A stretch of 64,000 nt of DNA from positions 17,390,899-17,454,898 of the forward strand of contig NC_084678.1 in assembly GCF_028389875.1 (NCBI RefSeq), in the 5' to 3' direction. This DNA is from Rhea pennata. Taxonomy: Eukaryota; Chordata; Aves; Rheiformes; Rheidae. The notes below the pieces were generated by a model. It ran no database searches. It was not told the DNA's origin and saw only the letters and a program-made list of their open reading frames with translations. Positions 44,797 through 57,100 of the stretch are shown piece by piece (the stretch's first letter is position 1; the number at the start of each line of letters is the position of its first letter). Made by a program: the position numbers and the translations under genes.

Positions 44797-46258
44797 GAGC
44801 CGCGGCGGCGGCGGCGGCCCCGTCCCGCCGGGCGCCCCCCGGCCTCGGGGGCTCTCTGCTCCGCTCGCCGGCGGCGGTTTAGCCGGGCCGGCCGCTGCCG
44901 GGGGCAGAGGCTGCGCCGGGCCCCGGGGACGGCTCCGAGGCGCTCCAAGAGAGCGGAGCCGCCGGCGGGGCCCGCGCCGGCCCCCGGAGCAGCCCCGGCC
45001 GGGGCGCGCGGTGCCGGTCCTCCGCCCCCCGCCCCGGGGTGCTCCCGGCGTTGCTCCTGGGGCTCGGCGCCCACCGTGAGGCCGCGCAGGGAAGCGGGGC
45101 TGGAAGGTGCCTCCCTGCGCCAGGAGGGGCACGGCTGGCCCCGCCGGCGGCGGACGTGCCGGGCCGCGGCGGCAGCCCCGGGCGCTGCGCCAGGCTGGCT
45201 CCGGCCGCTCCCCCCCCCCCCTTCCCCAGCTCCCCGGGTCGGGTCAGGAGTTTCCACTCGCTTCGCGCGAGCGTGGGGAGCTGCGGGCGGCTCCCCGGCC
45301 TCAGAGCCCGGCCGCGGGCGCGCGGGGCATCGCGAAGCCCCATCCGCTCCGGCCCCGCCGCCTCCCGCCGCCGCGGCCGCCCCGCGGCAGGGGCCAGGAG
45401 GGCAGCACGGAAAGTTGGCAGGAGGCAGCCGGCGGAGAGGGGAGTGGAAAGAATGAGCTCAAACCCAGAAAAATGCAGCCGCAGCGGAGGCCGGGCCGGG
45501 GAGGGGGCGGCGGCGAGGCACTGGGGAAGGGGAGGAAGGGGGGAAGGAGGCGCCGGTGCGGGGCCAGCGCCCCGCGCTCCAGCCCCCGGTGCCGCCCGCG
45601 CCGGGGCCGTGCATCCCGGTGCCACCGGCGCTGGTGCGCGACCGCCCGGCTGGCCGCCTGCCCGGGCAGCGGCCGCCGGCACTGCGGGCTCCCGACCGGC
45701 CCGCGGCCGCGCGGCGAAGCCGACGCCGAGCTGCCCCCGACGCGCAGAGACACGACCGGTTTTTGCTCTGTTTGCTTAGTGCCCGCGCAGAGGCGTCCCC
45801 GAGGCAGGTCCTCCCCTGGCGCGGGCGCGGAGCAGCCTCCCGGCCCGCTGCGCCGGCCCTCGCGGTGCCGGCCCGGAGCTCCCGTCAGACGCCTGCCCTG
45901 GGGCCGGCGCCGTTTCCGTCCCCGTTTCCTCCCGGCCGCCGCGGCACCGGCTCCGCGTCGGCAGCCTGCGGGCCGGGCGAGTTAAGCGCTCGCGGAAGCG
46001 CGCCGCGGTGCCTCTTCTCGGGGAGCGCGGTGGGAACAGGGCGGGGGGAGGCCGGGCAGCTCCGCAGCTCGGGGGACGTCCGTCCCGCCGCCCCGCGGCT
46101 CCGCCGGGATTTCTCCGTGCAGCTTGCGGAGCGCGAGAAGGCGGCAGTGCTCGGGGAGCACGGGGCACCCTGCAGTGCCCGCCGGCACCTCGCGGGGCGG
46201 CGGCCGTGGGGCCGGCACCGGGAGAGCGGCGTCGCCCCAGCGGGACCGCGAGCATCTC
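44797..46258. other. REM1 3' region, GC-rich, no further gene seen
   Basis: Very GC-rich DNA after the REM1 stop. It must contain the REM1 3' UTR, but I found neither AATAAA nor ATTAAA before the minisatellite at 46260, so the 3' end is undefined. Frames of 150-290 codons are open on both strands through lack of AT; none shows a domain. Confidence 0.5.
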
Positions 46259-46259
46259 C

Positions 46260-48488
46260 CTGCGCTCCGTGGAGCAGCCGTGCCCATGTGCACAGCCATG
46301 CCTGTGTGCACAGCCGTGCCCATTTGAACAGCTGTGCCCCATGCACACCTGTGTCCCTGTGCACAGCAGTGCCCGTGTGCCGTTTGCACAGCAGTGCCCA
46401 TTTGCACAGCAGTGCCCGTGTGCACAGCCGTGCCCGTGTGCCATTTGCACAGCAGTGCCCGTGTGCACAGCCGTGCCCATGTGCACAGCCATGCCTGTGT
46501 GCACAGCCGTGCCCGTGTGCCATTTGCACAGCCATGCCCGTGTGCACAGCCGTGCCCGTGTGCCATTTGCACAGCAGTGCCCGTGTGCACAGCCGTGCCC
46601 GTGTGCACAGCCATGCCTGTGTGCACAGACGTGCCTGTGTGCCATTTGCACAGCAGTGCCCGTGTGCACAGCCGTGCCCATGTGCACAGCCATGCCCGTG
46701 TGCACAGCCATGCCCGTGTGCCATTTGCACAGCAGTGCCCGTGTGCACAGCCGTGCCCATGTGCACAGCCATGCCTGTGTGCACAGACGTGCCCATTTGC
46801 ACAGCTGTGCCCCATGCACACCTGTGTCCCTGTGCACAGCCGTGCCCATGTGCACAGCCATGCCTGTGTGCACAGCCGTGCCCGTGTGCCATTTGCACAG
46901 CAGTGCCCGTGTGCGCAGCCGTGCCCATGTGCACAGCCATGCCTGTGTGCACAGCCGTGCCCATGTGCCATTTGCACAGCAGTGCCCGTGTGCACAGCTG
47001 TGCCCGTGTGCCGTTTGCACAGCCGTGCCCGTTTGCACAGCCGTGCCCGTGTGCCGTTTGCACAGCAGTGCCCGTGTGCGCAGCCGTGCCCATGTGCACA
47101 GCCATGCCTGTGTGCACAGACGTGCCTGTGTGCCATTTGCACAGCCATGCCCGTGTGCACAGCCGTGCCCATGTGCACAGCCATGCCTGTGTGCACAGCC
47201 GTGCCCGTGTGCCATTTGCACAGCAGTGCCCGTGTGCACAGCCGTGCCCATGTGCACAGCCATGCCTGTGTGCACAGCCGTGCCCGTGTGCCATTTGCAC
47301 AGCAGTGCCCGTGTGCACAGCCGTGCCCATGTGCACAGCCATGCCTGTGTGCACAGCCGTGCCCATGTGCCATTTGCACAGCAGTGCCCGTGTGCACAGC
47401 CGTGCCCGTGTGCACAGCCATGCCCGTGTGCACAGCTGTACCCGTGTGCCGTTTGCACAGCCGTGCCCGTTTGCACAGCCGTGCCCGTGTGCCGTTTGCA
47501 CAGCAGTGCCCGTGTGCACAGCCGTGCCCGTGTGCACAGCCATGCCTGTGTGCACAGCCGTGCCCGTGTGCCATTTGCACAGCAGTGCCCGTGTGCGCAG
47601 CCGTGCCCATGTGCACAGCCATGCCTGTGTGCACAGCCGTGCCCGTGTGCCATTTGCACAGCCATGCCCGTGTGCACAGCTGTGCCCGTGTGCCGTTTGC
47701 ACAGCCGTGCCCGTTTGCACAGCCGTGCCCGTGTGCCGTTTGCACAGCAGTGCCCGTGTGCACAGCCGTGCCCATGTGCACAGCCATGCCTGTGTGCACA
47801 GCCGTGCCCGTGTGCCATTTGCACAGCAGTGCCCGTGTGCGCAGCCGTGCCCATGTGCACAGCCATGCCTGTGTGCACAGCCGTGCCCGTGTGCCATTTG
47901 CACAGCAGTGCCCGTGTGCACAGCCGTGCCCATGTGCACAGCCATGCCTGTGTGCACAGACGTGCCTGTGTGCCATTTGCACAGCCATGCCCGTGTGCAC
48001 AGCCGTGCCCATGTGCACAGCCATGCCTGTGTGCACAGCCGTGCCCGTGTGCCATTTGCACAGCCATGCCCGTGTGCACAGCCGTGCCCATGTGCACAGC
48101 CATGCCTGTGTGCACAGCCGTGCCCGTGTGCCATTTGCACAGCAGTGCCCGTGTGCACAGCCGTGCCCATGTGCACAGCCATGCCTGTGTGCACAGCCGT
48201 GCCCGTGTGCCATTTGCACAGCAGTGCCCGTGTGCACAGCCGTGCCCATGTGCACAGCCATGCCTGTGTGCACAGCCGTGCCCGTGTGCCATTTGCACAG
48301 CAGTGCCCGTGTGCACAGCCATGCCCATGTGCACAGCCATGCCTGTGTGCACAGCCGTGCCCGTGTGCCATTTGCACAGCAGTGCCCGTGTGCGCAGCCG
48401 TGCCCATGTGCACAGCCATGCCTGTGTGCACAGCCGTGCCCGTGTGCCATTTGCACAGCAGTGCCCGTGTGCGCAGCCGTGCCCACCT
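46260..48488. repeat. higher-order minisatellite, 18-bp monomer in 79-bp units
   Basis: About 2.2 kb of tandem repeats. The basic monomer is 18 bp (GTGTGCACAGCCGTGCCC and variants). Three monomers plus a 25-bp variant (GTGTGCCATTTGCACAGCAG followed by TGCCC) form a 79-bp higher-order unit; successive CCATTTG landmarks at 47212, 47291 and 47370 are exactly 79 bp apart. I count 29 such landmarks, some of them CCGTTTG. Almost every monomer carries the palindrome TGTGCACA. No TAA, TAG or TGA occurs on either strand, so all six frames are open throughout, giving frames of 726-990 codons. These are not genes: the peptide is a simple repeat such as CTAVPVCTAMPV. Because 79 is not a multiple of 3, each unit shifts the frame. 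Confidence 0.95.
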
Positions 48489-49985
48489 GCGGTGGGTTTG
48501 CAGATGCGGCTTGAAGGGTCTGCAGTAAAAGGGAGGCTTGTGAATAGCAGAAGCAAAAGCCGTGCGAGGGGTGTTACGTTTCACAGGGAGGCACCGCGGG
48601 GAACAAAAAGCAAAGCAAAAAAGCAAAGACTGAGGCTGCCCGAGGAAGCGGAGCCGTGCTGGCGCCTCGGGCAAGCCAGAGAAGGGCGGCGCAGGAAAGC
48701 AGTTCCCGTGCGGAGTGCTGGCTCTGATTCGGGGCGGTAGCGGAGCAGGAGCCCGGCGGCCTTGCGGCCGGCCCCGGGGCTGGTGGCGGCACCGTGCCAG
48801 CCGGGAAACGTGGGGCACGGGCACGCTGCCGCCGCCGTGCCTGCACAGCCGACCTTGTCCATCTCCTTTGCGGGAGAACCGGTGCCAGCGAGAGGACGGC
48901 GTCCTGGGCAGGGGCCAGCCCGGGGACAGGCGCGTCGCGGCTCCCGAGAGGCCTTTTCATCTACCCTCTCCTGAAATATGAAACTATGAATCATCCCAGG
49001 TCCTAAAATAGAGGGGTTTTTTAAAAAATGTGGAGGGAAAAAAGAGAAATATTAAAAAAACCACTTTTTTTTTTTCCTCCGCTGTGCTTTCTCGCCCTGC
49101 TGGTGGCTCGGATGCACCCGGCGTTCGAGGCGGGAGCCGGAGGCGATGCCGGGGCGCGGGGAGCCTGAACAGCCCATCGCGCTCGCACAGCGCGGCTCAG
49201 CGCGGTTGCGTTAGGGCAGGTAAATCCCAACTTCTGCAAGCCGCAGGATGGGAACGATTTCCTTGCGGGCAGCTGGGCTGAAGGGCTGGTGCTGGAATGA
49301 AGGGGCCGGCCCCCGGGCCCCTGCTTGCTCCCAAGCAGGCTCCCTCGTGCCAGCAAGGATGGCAAAGGGAGCAGATAAGCAAAGGCGTTTACTGGACAAA
49401 CGTTTTAGGTCACTTCTCCCACCCTTGTGAGAGAACACGAACGAGCGTGTCATTCGGGGACCGCGCTCGCAAGGGCAACGCCGAGAAGGGCCCTGCACCA
49501 GCGGGCTCGGGCTGCGTGACACGCGCAGCGGCTCGGGAGGGGAGGAAACATCCACAAGGAAAACACGCGTTTTGGCCGGTTTTCCAGCAGCGCCCTGGCT
49601 CCGGTCCAGCCGCGCGGAAAGGTTGCTTTCGTTTGCAAAGCATTTTTACAGAGGGGTTGTTTGTGAGTGCGGCCACAGGGGGGATGAGCGCAGTCGAGGT
49701 GGGAGATCCAGGGCAGCAGAAGGGAGAGGGGGGCACCTCGGAGGGGTGCGGGTTTCCCGCTGAGCCCCTCCTGGAAAGCGGGGCCGTGCAGCGGTGCAGG
49801 GGGGCCGCAAAGCACGAGAGGGGCCGGCCGCGCTCGTGGGGAGCCGCTGTCGCGCCCGGCCGTGCCGTTGTAGGGGCGCTGCGCTGGTCTGCGCAGCAGG
49901 ATGAGTCCCCTCGCCGCCGAACCCGAGTCAGCAGCTCACAGATCAGGGTCCTGTGCCGGGATCCTGGGGGGATCCAGCCCGGGGT
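48489..49985. other. intergenic DNA between the two minisatellites
   Basis: About 1.5 kb of mixed composition with A- and T-rich pockets near 49015-49080. An ATTAAA hexamer occurs at about 49050. No recognisable coding exon, RNA gene or mobile element. Confidence 0.5.
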
Positions 49986-49989
49986 CAGG

Positions 49990-50884
49990 CTCTGAGGGGG
50001 GCAGATCCTGGGGGTCCGGCACCAGGACAGGCCCCGGGGGCAGATCCGGGGGGTCCAGCACCAGGACAGGCCCGGGGGGGGCAGATCCGGGGGTCCAGCA
50101 CCAGGACAGGCCCTGGGGTGGGGGGCAGATCCGAGGATCCGGCACCAGGACAGGCCCGGGGGGGGGCAGATCCAGGGGTCCAGCACCAGGACAGGCCCTG
50201 GGGTGGGGGGCAGATCCGGGGATCCGGCACCAGGACAGGCCCTGGGGTGGGGGGCAGATCCGGGGATCCGGCACCAGGACAGGCCCGGGGGGGGCAGATC
50301 CAGGGGTCCAGCACCAGGACAGGCCCCGGGGCGGGGGGCAGATCTGGGGGTCCGGCCCCAGGAAAGGCCCTGGGGGGGGGCAGATCCGGGGGTCCAGCAC
50401 CAGGACAGGCCCTGGGGTGGGGGGCAGATCCGGGGATCCGGCACCAGGACAGGCCCTGGGGTGGGGGGCAGATCCGGGGGTCCAGCACCAGGACAGGCCC
50501 TGGGGTGGGGGGCAGATCCGGGGATCCGGCACCAGGACAGGCCCGGGGGGGGCAGATCCAGGGGTCCAGCACCAGGACAGGCCCCGGGGCGGGGGGCAGA
50601 TCTGGGGGTCCGGCCCCAGGAAAGGCCCTGGGGGGGGCAGATCCGGGGGTCCAGCACCAGGACAGGCCCCGGGGCGGGGGGCAGATCCGGGGGTCCGGCA
50701 GCAGGGCAGGCCCGGGGGGGGCAGATCCAGGGGTCCAGCACCAGGACAGGCCCCGGGGCGGGGGGCAGATCTGGGGGTCCGGCCCCAGTAAAGGCCCTGG
50801 GGGGGGGCAGATCCGGGGGTCCAGCACCAGGACAGGCCCCGGGGCGGGGGGCAGATCCGCGGGTCCGGCAGCAGGACAGGCCCG
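49990..50884. repeat. 39-44-bp G-rich minisatellite upstream of HM13
   Basis: About 21 tandem copies of a unit marked by GGCAGATCCGGGGGTCC, AGCACCAGGACAGGCCC and a following run of G (G6 to G9, or GGGGTGGGG). Unit length varies between 39 and 44 bp. A few copies carry GGCCCCAGGAAAGGCCC or GGCAGCAGG variants, and the block with the GGCCCCAG variant recurs at about 50355, 50612 and 50783, so the array grew by multi-unit duplication. It ends about 230 bp before the HM13 start codon. Every unit has several G3+ runs and so strong G-quadruplex potential. Long open frames across it are repeat artefacts. Confidence 0.93.
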
Positions 50885-51115
50885 GCGGAGGGTGGTCCCG
50901 GGGGGCCCATCCCGGGCGCTGCCCCCCGGCGCGGTCCCGGGCAGGCCGCGGGCCCCGGCGCGGTCTCCTAGCAACGCGGTGGGGCGGGTTGCTAGGGGGC
51001 GGGTTGCTAGGGGGCGGGGCGCCGGCGCGTGACGCACGTCCGGCCGGTAAGGGAACGTGTCCCTGGGCGCGAGGCGGCGGGCCGGAAGCGCGGGCCGCGG
51101 CGGCAGCAGGCAGCC
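50885..51115 (+). promoter_or_regulatory. HM13: HM13 CpG promoter
   Basis: GC-rich promoter without a TATA box. It has CTAGCAAC at 50968-50975 and the inverted GTTGCTAG at 50988-50995 and 51003-51010, which are RFX-like half-sites. GC boxes (GGGGGCGGGGC) lie around 51010, a CRE-like GTGACGCACGTC at about 51029-51040, and an ETS-type CCGGAAGCG at about 51082-51090. The ATG at 51116 sits in a good context (GCAGCCATGGAG). Transcription start inferred at about 51040-51090. Confidence 0.6.
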
Positions 51116-54100
51116 ATGGAGCAGGCCGCGGCGCACAACGGCAGCGGCGCCGGGGCCGCCCCGGCCGCCGGGCCTGCGCGGCCGCCCGCCACCCCCGAGG
51201 GCATGGCCCTGGCCTACGGCAGCCTCGTCCTCATGGCCCTGCTGCCCATCTTCTTCGGGGCGCTGCGCTCCGTCAGCTGCGCCAAGAGCAAGGTAACCGT
51301 GCCGCGGCGGCCGGGCCTCCCCCCGCCGGCGGCGGCGGCACCGGCGCGGCCAGGCCCCCCCCCCCCCCCGCCCTTCCACCGGGAATACTTGGGTTCGCCC
51401 CCTACCCCACGGGGCGTAGCGACTGGAGCTCCCTCTTACCGTGGGCACCGGGGTGGCCCTGCCCCTGGGGCACCGGGGCTTCCCCCTCCCCCCCACCGTG
51501 GGCACCGGGGCTGCCCGGGGTCCCCCCGCTGGAGCACCGTGGCAGGCAGATCCTCCTTGCCCTCACTGGGGCTCCAGGACCAAGCACCTCCTGGGGTGGC
51601 TGCCCCCCTCCCCAGCTGGGGGTTCCAGGGTGCTGGGCCCTGTCTCCCCCACTGGGAGCACTGGAGTTTCCCCCTACTGAGTGCCCTGGCCTTCCCCCTC
51701 ACTCATGCTCTGCTTGCCAGGGCAGCTGTGGCCTCCTGGGGTTACTGGCCCTGCCTTGCTGTGGGACACCTCCCTCCCAAGGGTTACCAGGGTCTCTGGG
51801 CCTTGCTGCCCTCCTGGGGCAGCTGAGGCTCTGGGTCCTTCTTGGGGGTTTAGGTGCCCTTCTGCTCCCTGCTCTGCGTTGGGGCTCCTGGGCCTCCCCT
51901 GTCTGTGGCACAGCAGGGTCTCCCCAGGAGCTGCGTGTGCTTGCCTGCTCCCAACCTCACCACCTTGCGATGCCCTCCAGGCTCCTCTTGCTCTGCCCTG
52001 GCTCCGTGGCTGCCAGGTGCTGCCCCTCCCTGGAAGGGGAGAGCGCTCTGGGACTTTGTGGCAATGGGAGGCCCCGGGGGAGAGGTTTTGCCTTGCATCT
52101 CACTTCCTCCTTGGTTTTCTCTGGCTGGGACCCCACTGTCATGAGAAATCCATGTGCCTGGAAAACTAACAGTTTTTGCACCTGCACAAGTGACAGCACC
52201 TGGGAGAGACTCGTGTGTGGCTTTGTTTCCTCATCCTGTGTGTTGGGCTTGATCCTTGGACAGGTGCCGTGCTGCTGTGTGCCACACAGGCAGCCTGCAC
52301 CCAGGCCCTTTACTCTCCCCGCAAGCCTGTTGTGCTGCTCTTTGCATCTTCCACCTGGCTGCTGGTAGCAGCTGGAAGTTAAATCCTAACTCTTCTTTCT
52401 TCTGAAGTTCAGGGGAAGAGACTGTTTTGTAGTTGTCATTTCTTTTTAAAAAAAAAAAAAACATTTTCTGCCCTGATAACTTAAATCAGGGCTTTCAGCT
52501 GGTGTTAATGAGGGTCTTAGCCCTGTTAATCAAACCCTAGGGAAGGCCAATACAGCATCTGTGAGCAGGGTCTGGAAGTGGTTTTGTGGGGGATTCCTCT
52601 TCCCTTGCACTGCCAAGAGTGAGCAGTTCTTTGGGCGCTTGCTTTGGAGCAGCTGGGTGCTGTGTGGCAGCAGCTGTGCTCTAGATAAGCCATCATTACT
52701 TTCGTGTGGCTGCTTGCATAAGGCCTCCCATTAACAGGCACTCTGTCCAGTGTTGGCGGCAGGTGTTGGGCTGATCGAGGTTGAATCTTTTGAGCCCTGA
52801 AGTGCTGCATGTGTGGTGTACCCAGGTGGGCTTGGGAGGAGACAGCCCTCATGTCCAGGGGCAGGTCCTGTGGGGAAGACCTCTGCGGGAGAGAGAATAG
52901 AGAGGGGAGGGACAGCGGTCCTGGTGAATGTTGAAGGTCTCTTATGGGAAATGGCTCAAAAGGGGTCTGGTCTAGCTTGTTCACAGAAGTTTTAAAAGAT
53001 TAAAGAGTTTGATAAATCTGATGCTTTGGAGTATGGTGACTGTTTCAGGAACAAAGCGAGGGATAAAAAGGTGATTGGAGAGAAATGTCATTCAGAGGGT
53101 GATCGACATATGGTGTGCCCAGATGGGGAGGCTAATGGAGACGTCCAGGCCTGAGCAGCGTGGAGGAGCTGCAGAGTCCAGCTCTCCTCTGGGCAAGAGG
53201 AGAAAGGAAAAAAACCTGCTGTATGCACTGGTGTTTTTTTCCTTCAAGAGGAGAGGAAAAAAAGCAGTAAACTGGCAGCTCTTGGAAGGACAAATGTGGG
53301 CAGGTTTGCTTTTGCCATCCTGTGCTCTGCCTGTAACGCAGTCCCACCTACCAGGCTGACACAGCCAGCAAGTGCTCTGCTCCTCCGTGAAGCTGCAGTG
53401 ATGCCCCTGCAGAGCCCTGCAAGATGCTTGTTCTCTCTGTGCTCTCCCTGCTGTTCATGTACAAAGCCAGTGTCCAGCCTAATCCGCACGTGTCCTCTCC
53501 TTCCCTCCCCAGAACTCCTCTGAGATGCCAGAGACCATTACCAGCCGAGATGCTGCTCGTTTTCCCATTGTTGCCAGTTGTACCCTTCTGGGACTCTACC
53601 TCTTCTTCAAAGTAAGTAAGCACCGTTGGCGGTCCCACAGAAATAAAGACAGCTCCTTCTTTCCTCCCCGCTGCTTAGCCCTGCTGTGTTTGCATCCAAG
53701 AACTCCAGAGGTGGGGCTGACTTGCTTTTGGCTTACCCCCTTGGAGCCCATAGCATTGGGACAGAAGGACTTTTAAGACTGTGCAGCTTGAATCTTCAGT
53801 GTTACCAGGCAGGATGATGTTAGACCTCTCCTGAATTCTACAGCCCTTGGGTAGTTCGGAGCTTGTTTGTGCATGTTGTTGTTCTGGAGGCAGTTGTAGA
53901 GAACTGAGTGTACCCATGAGTTCTGCCTACCTCCTTGGGCTGACCAAAGGTGCACAAACTTAGACCGGAGGGTGCCAGAGGCTTTTGATTTGCAAATGCC
54001 TCTGTTATGTTTCTTGCTATACTACTAAAGCCATCTCAGCTGTAGGCCTGGGTAATTGCTAGGTGAAGAAGAGCTTATGGACAAGCCAGTATGTGTTTGG

Positions 54101-57100
54101 GTGAAGTCTTTGAGACATGTAAATTCAACAAACTGTGTTAAACGACAATTTCCGAGTCTCAAATAAGAGATTTGAGCAGCAGGTGCTTTAGGCTGTGTAT
54201 ATATGGAAAAAGGGTCTTGAAATAAAGCACCTTTGGGCTAGGCCTCTGCATATGCCTAGCATGTGATTAAGCACGAGGAGGGCCTGGAAAAGCTGTAGGA
54301 TTGCCAGCACTGGGTGGGCCTGTCAGACAGTGCATGTGGATAGTAGGAGACCTTGGCAGCATGCAGACCTCTGTCCTGGACTGCCCGAGAGATGGCACAG
54401 TGCTCCTGCCTGCTCAGGAACAGCAGGCACCCTGGCAGTGGGGCAGGAGGTGGAGATCAGGGATTCAAAGGTGGGAATATTTCAGTTTAGTCTCATCTCT
54501 CTGCATAGCAGTTAGTGTGCAACAGCTGACTGATGCTGAGACTGGTAAGCTGCTTCAGGCTGCTGTGCTTCACATGAGCTGACACTATGCAGATCTTTAC
54601 CTGCTGCATGTGTGGGGCTCAGGCCTGCGCGCTGCAGCTGCTGTGTCTGACCTTTCCTAATGGGGGAGGCGAGCATGTGCCGTGGCCTGAGCAGCTGTGG
54701 ATGGGGTACGGAGGACGCATGGAGAACTTCTGCAGCAGAAGGCAGGGCAGGCTGGGTCATGCTTCCCTAGCAATATGCCCTGCTTTCCCAGTGGTGCAGT
54801 TAAGTCTCAGGTTGCCTGTGTGCTCACTGGAGTTGCTGTGGCTCCTCTTTTAGTATAGTGAAGCAGAGCATACATTGGGCACTGTCGATGGTGGGAGCAC
54901 GCAGCGGCAGCCAGGCCTTTCAGCCTACTGAAATGATCCCTTGGAGCCCGGCCCAGTGGCCCACTTCTCAGGGTACTCTGGGACCTTTGCTGCCTCTTAC
55001 TCCTTGTTGAGACTGAGACACCAGGAGAAGAAGTACTGAATGTGCAGTGTGACCCAGTTAAAGTTGCTGCATGATATGTGGCTTCTTCCTTTTTAGTATC
55101 TGCAACCTGCCATAAGCACTAGTATTCCAGCATCCCTCCTTCTAGGAGGTCAAGAAGGACTGAAGGCCACTTTGGGTATGTCAGAGTGCCTTGCTGTGGC
55201 CTCTAGTGCACACTGAATCACGAGGGATGTGTTTGGTGGAAAGGCTGTGTGTGTGCTGTGAAAGGCAGGAGTTCTAATAATACCCTGGTAAACTGGGGCA
55301 GGTCGTGTGCTCGGCCCGCCGCAGGAGTGAGGCGGCGGGGAGCTGCTGCCCCTCTCCTGGGACAGCCCGCGAGAGCTGTGTGCTGTTACACTCCGTGCTC
55401 AGTCTCACTCCACAAGAGACGCTGGGGAAGCTGTGTCCTCCTTTCTGCAGTGCAGGAGTTATTTTTTTTGACCAAAGCAGCTCGTAGATGTACAACGATT
55501 CACAGGCTCCTTGTGCTTGTTCTGCAAGTAAATGGCTATTTCCTATGTATTTAACATCAGTGGTGTTAGAATAGTGCAAGAATTTGGGTTATTTCAGCTT
55601 TTCTTCCTGAAGCAGTGATGCAGCAACTGCCAATTACAACATAAAACAGTCTCTCATGCTAGAAACGGGGAGCATTTTGGTAACCCCCTGTCAATTTTGT
55701 CTTGCAGATATTCTCACAAGAGTACATCAATCTCCTGCTCTCCATGTATTTCTTTGTGTTGGGTATCCTAGCCCTGTCCCACACCATCAGGTACAGTGGA
55801 GTGGTGGGAGGTGTGGCTAGGGCGGGGGTGTCCAAGGCTGGCTGTTCCAGGAGGCAGCAGGGGTTTTTATGGTGGGGTTTTCTAGAACAGTATTGCCTGG
55901 CAGCAGAGCCAGATCTCAGCTCTTGGGGTGTTTTTCCTCAGTAGAACTGAAGGACTCTGTAAGGACAGGCAGTACTGTCACTGCTTCACAGCTAGGGAAA
56001 CGGACCCAGAGGGTACTGTGAGCCCTTCTCAGGGAAACCAGGGTCAGAGGCAAAGTCTTGAGAGTACCAGTGATCCAGTACCCTGCCCAGTGTTGCTGGG
56101 AGAGCTCCCAAAGGTGTGGGTGGCCATGGTTAGAGATCAGGACTGGCTGCACCAGGAAGAGCCATGGTGGCAAAGAGCATGGTGCTCTTTGGGGTGGGGA
56201 GAGCTGCTCAGCAGCCTTGTTCCCTCTATTGGGACAGCCGAAACAGGCAGCTGGAGCTAGTGATAGTCCTCAGTGTCTTGCACTGGTGTTTAGTGTGGGG
56301 TGTTGAAAGCTCAGACCATGTTTCAGTAACTGAAAAAGTAAAACTGGTTTCCTGTTTCCTGAACTCTAGGGGGCTGGGGACCAGATGCATTCCTTAGATC
56401 AGAGCTGCAGCTCTGCTTGGGCTTTGCACCCCTGTTCCCAGGTGCAGGAAGGTTACTTTGTAGTGGCCAGCTCTGAGTGACCCAGGAACTGTGCCCGGTG
56501 CTGTGGGGCACAGGGTAGGTGTTAAGGTCTGGAATAGGTTCTCCCTTCTCGTTGGTGATGCTCTTTGCTGGCATGTGCCCATTGCCCTAGAGTGTTTTGG
56601 GGGGCAGTTACCTACAGGCTGGTCAGATCCCTGGGGAGGACAAGTTCATGTGTGCTGCTTAGTGACTGGGACTAGACCTTGTGCCTGCCCCGATGTGAAA
56701 CTTAGCATTTCCCTCATCTTGTGAGGGGAGAGGGTGGGGGCTTTATGCTTGCGCTCTGACGCTGTCATGCAGAGGTGCTGGGGTTTCTGTAGAACTGACC
56801 TTCTCTACACCTCTTGTTTCAGCCCCATGATGAACAGATTCTTTCCTGCAAATTTCCCCAACAAACAGTACCAGCTTCTCTTTACCCAGGGCTCTGGGGA
56901 GACCAAGGAAGGTATGTGAGCTCACCAGTTTCTCTAGGGGCCTGAATGTTTTCTGCCTTTCTATTGTTTCTTGCTCCCTTGGTATTTTGATTTTTCAGCC
57001 CTTTGGAAGAATCTTCTCAAAGACTTATCTCTTACTCTGTGCTGTGCTTCTGTAGTCACTGTAAACCTTGTTTGTCCAATGCAGAGCTGGGATTACTCTG

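Noticed and set aside
46260-48488. CRISPR-like regular repeats
   Set aside because: Units are contiguous and spacers do not differ from repeats; the host is a vertebrate. It is a minisatellite.
45556-48824. Giant open reading frames (726-990 codons) on both strands over 46-48.5 kb
   Set aside because: They exist in all six frames at once because the minisatellite contains no stop triplet in either direction. The peptides are simple repeats, without splice sites, signal sequence or conserved domain.
49936-51505. Long frames (300-720 codons) over the G-rich array upstream of HM13
   Set aside because: Translations of a 39-44-bp tandem repeat on both strands. They overlap the HM13 promoter and first exon in the wrong frame or strand.
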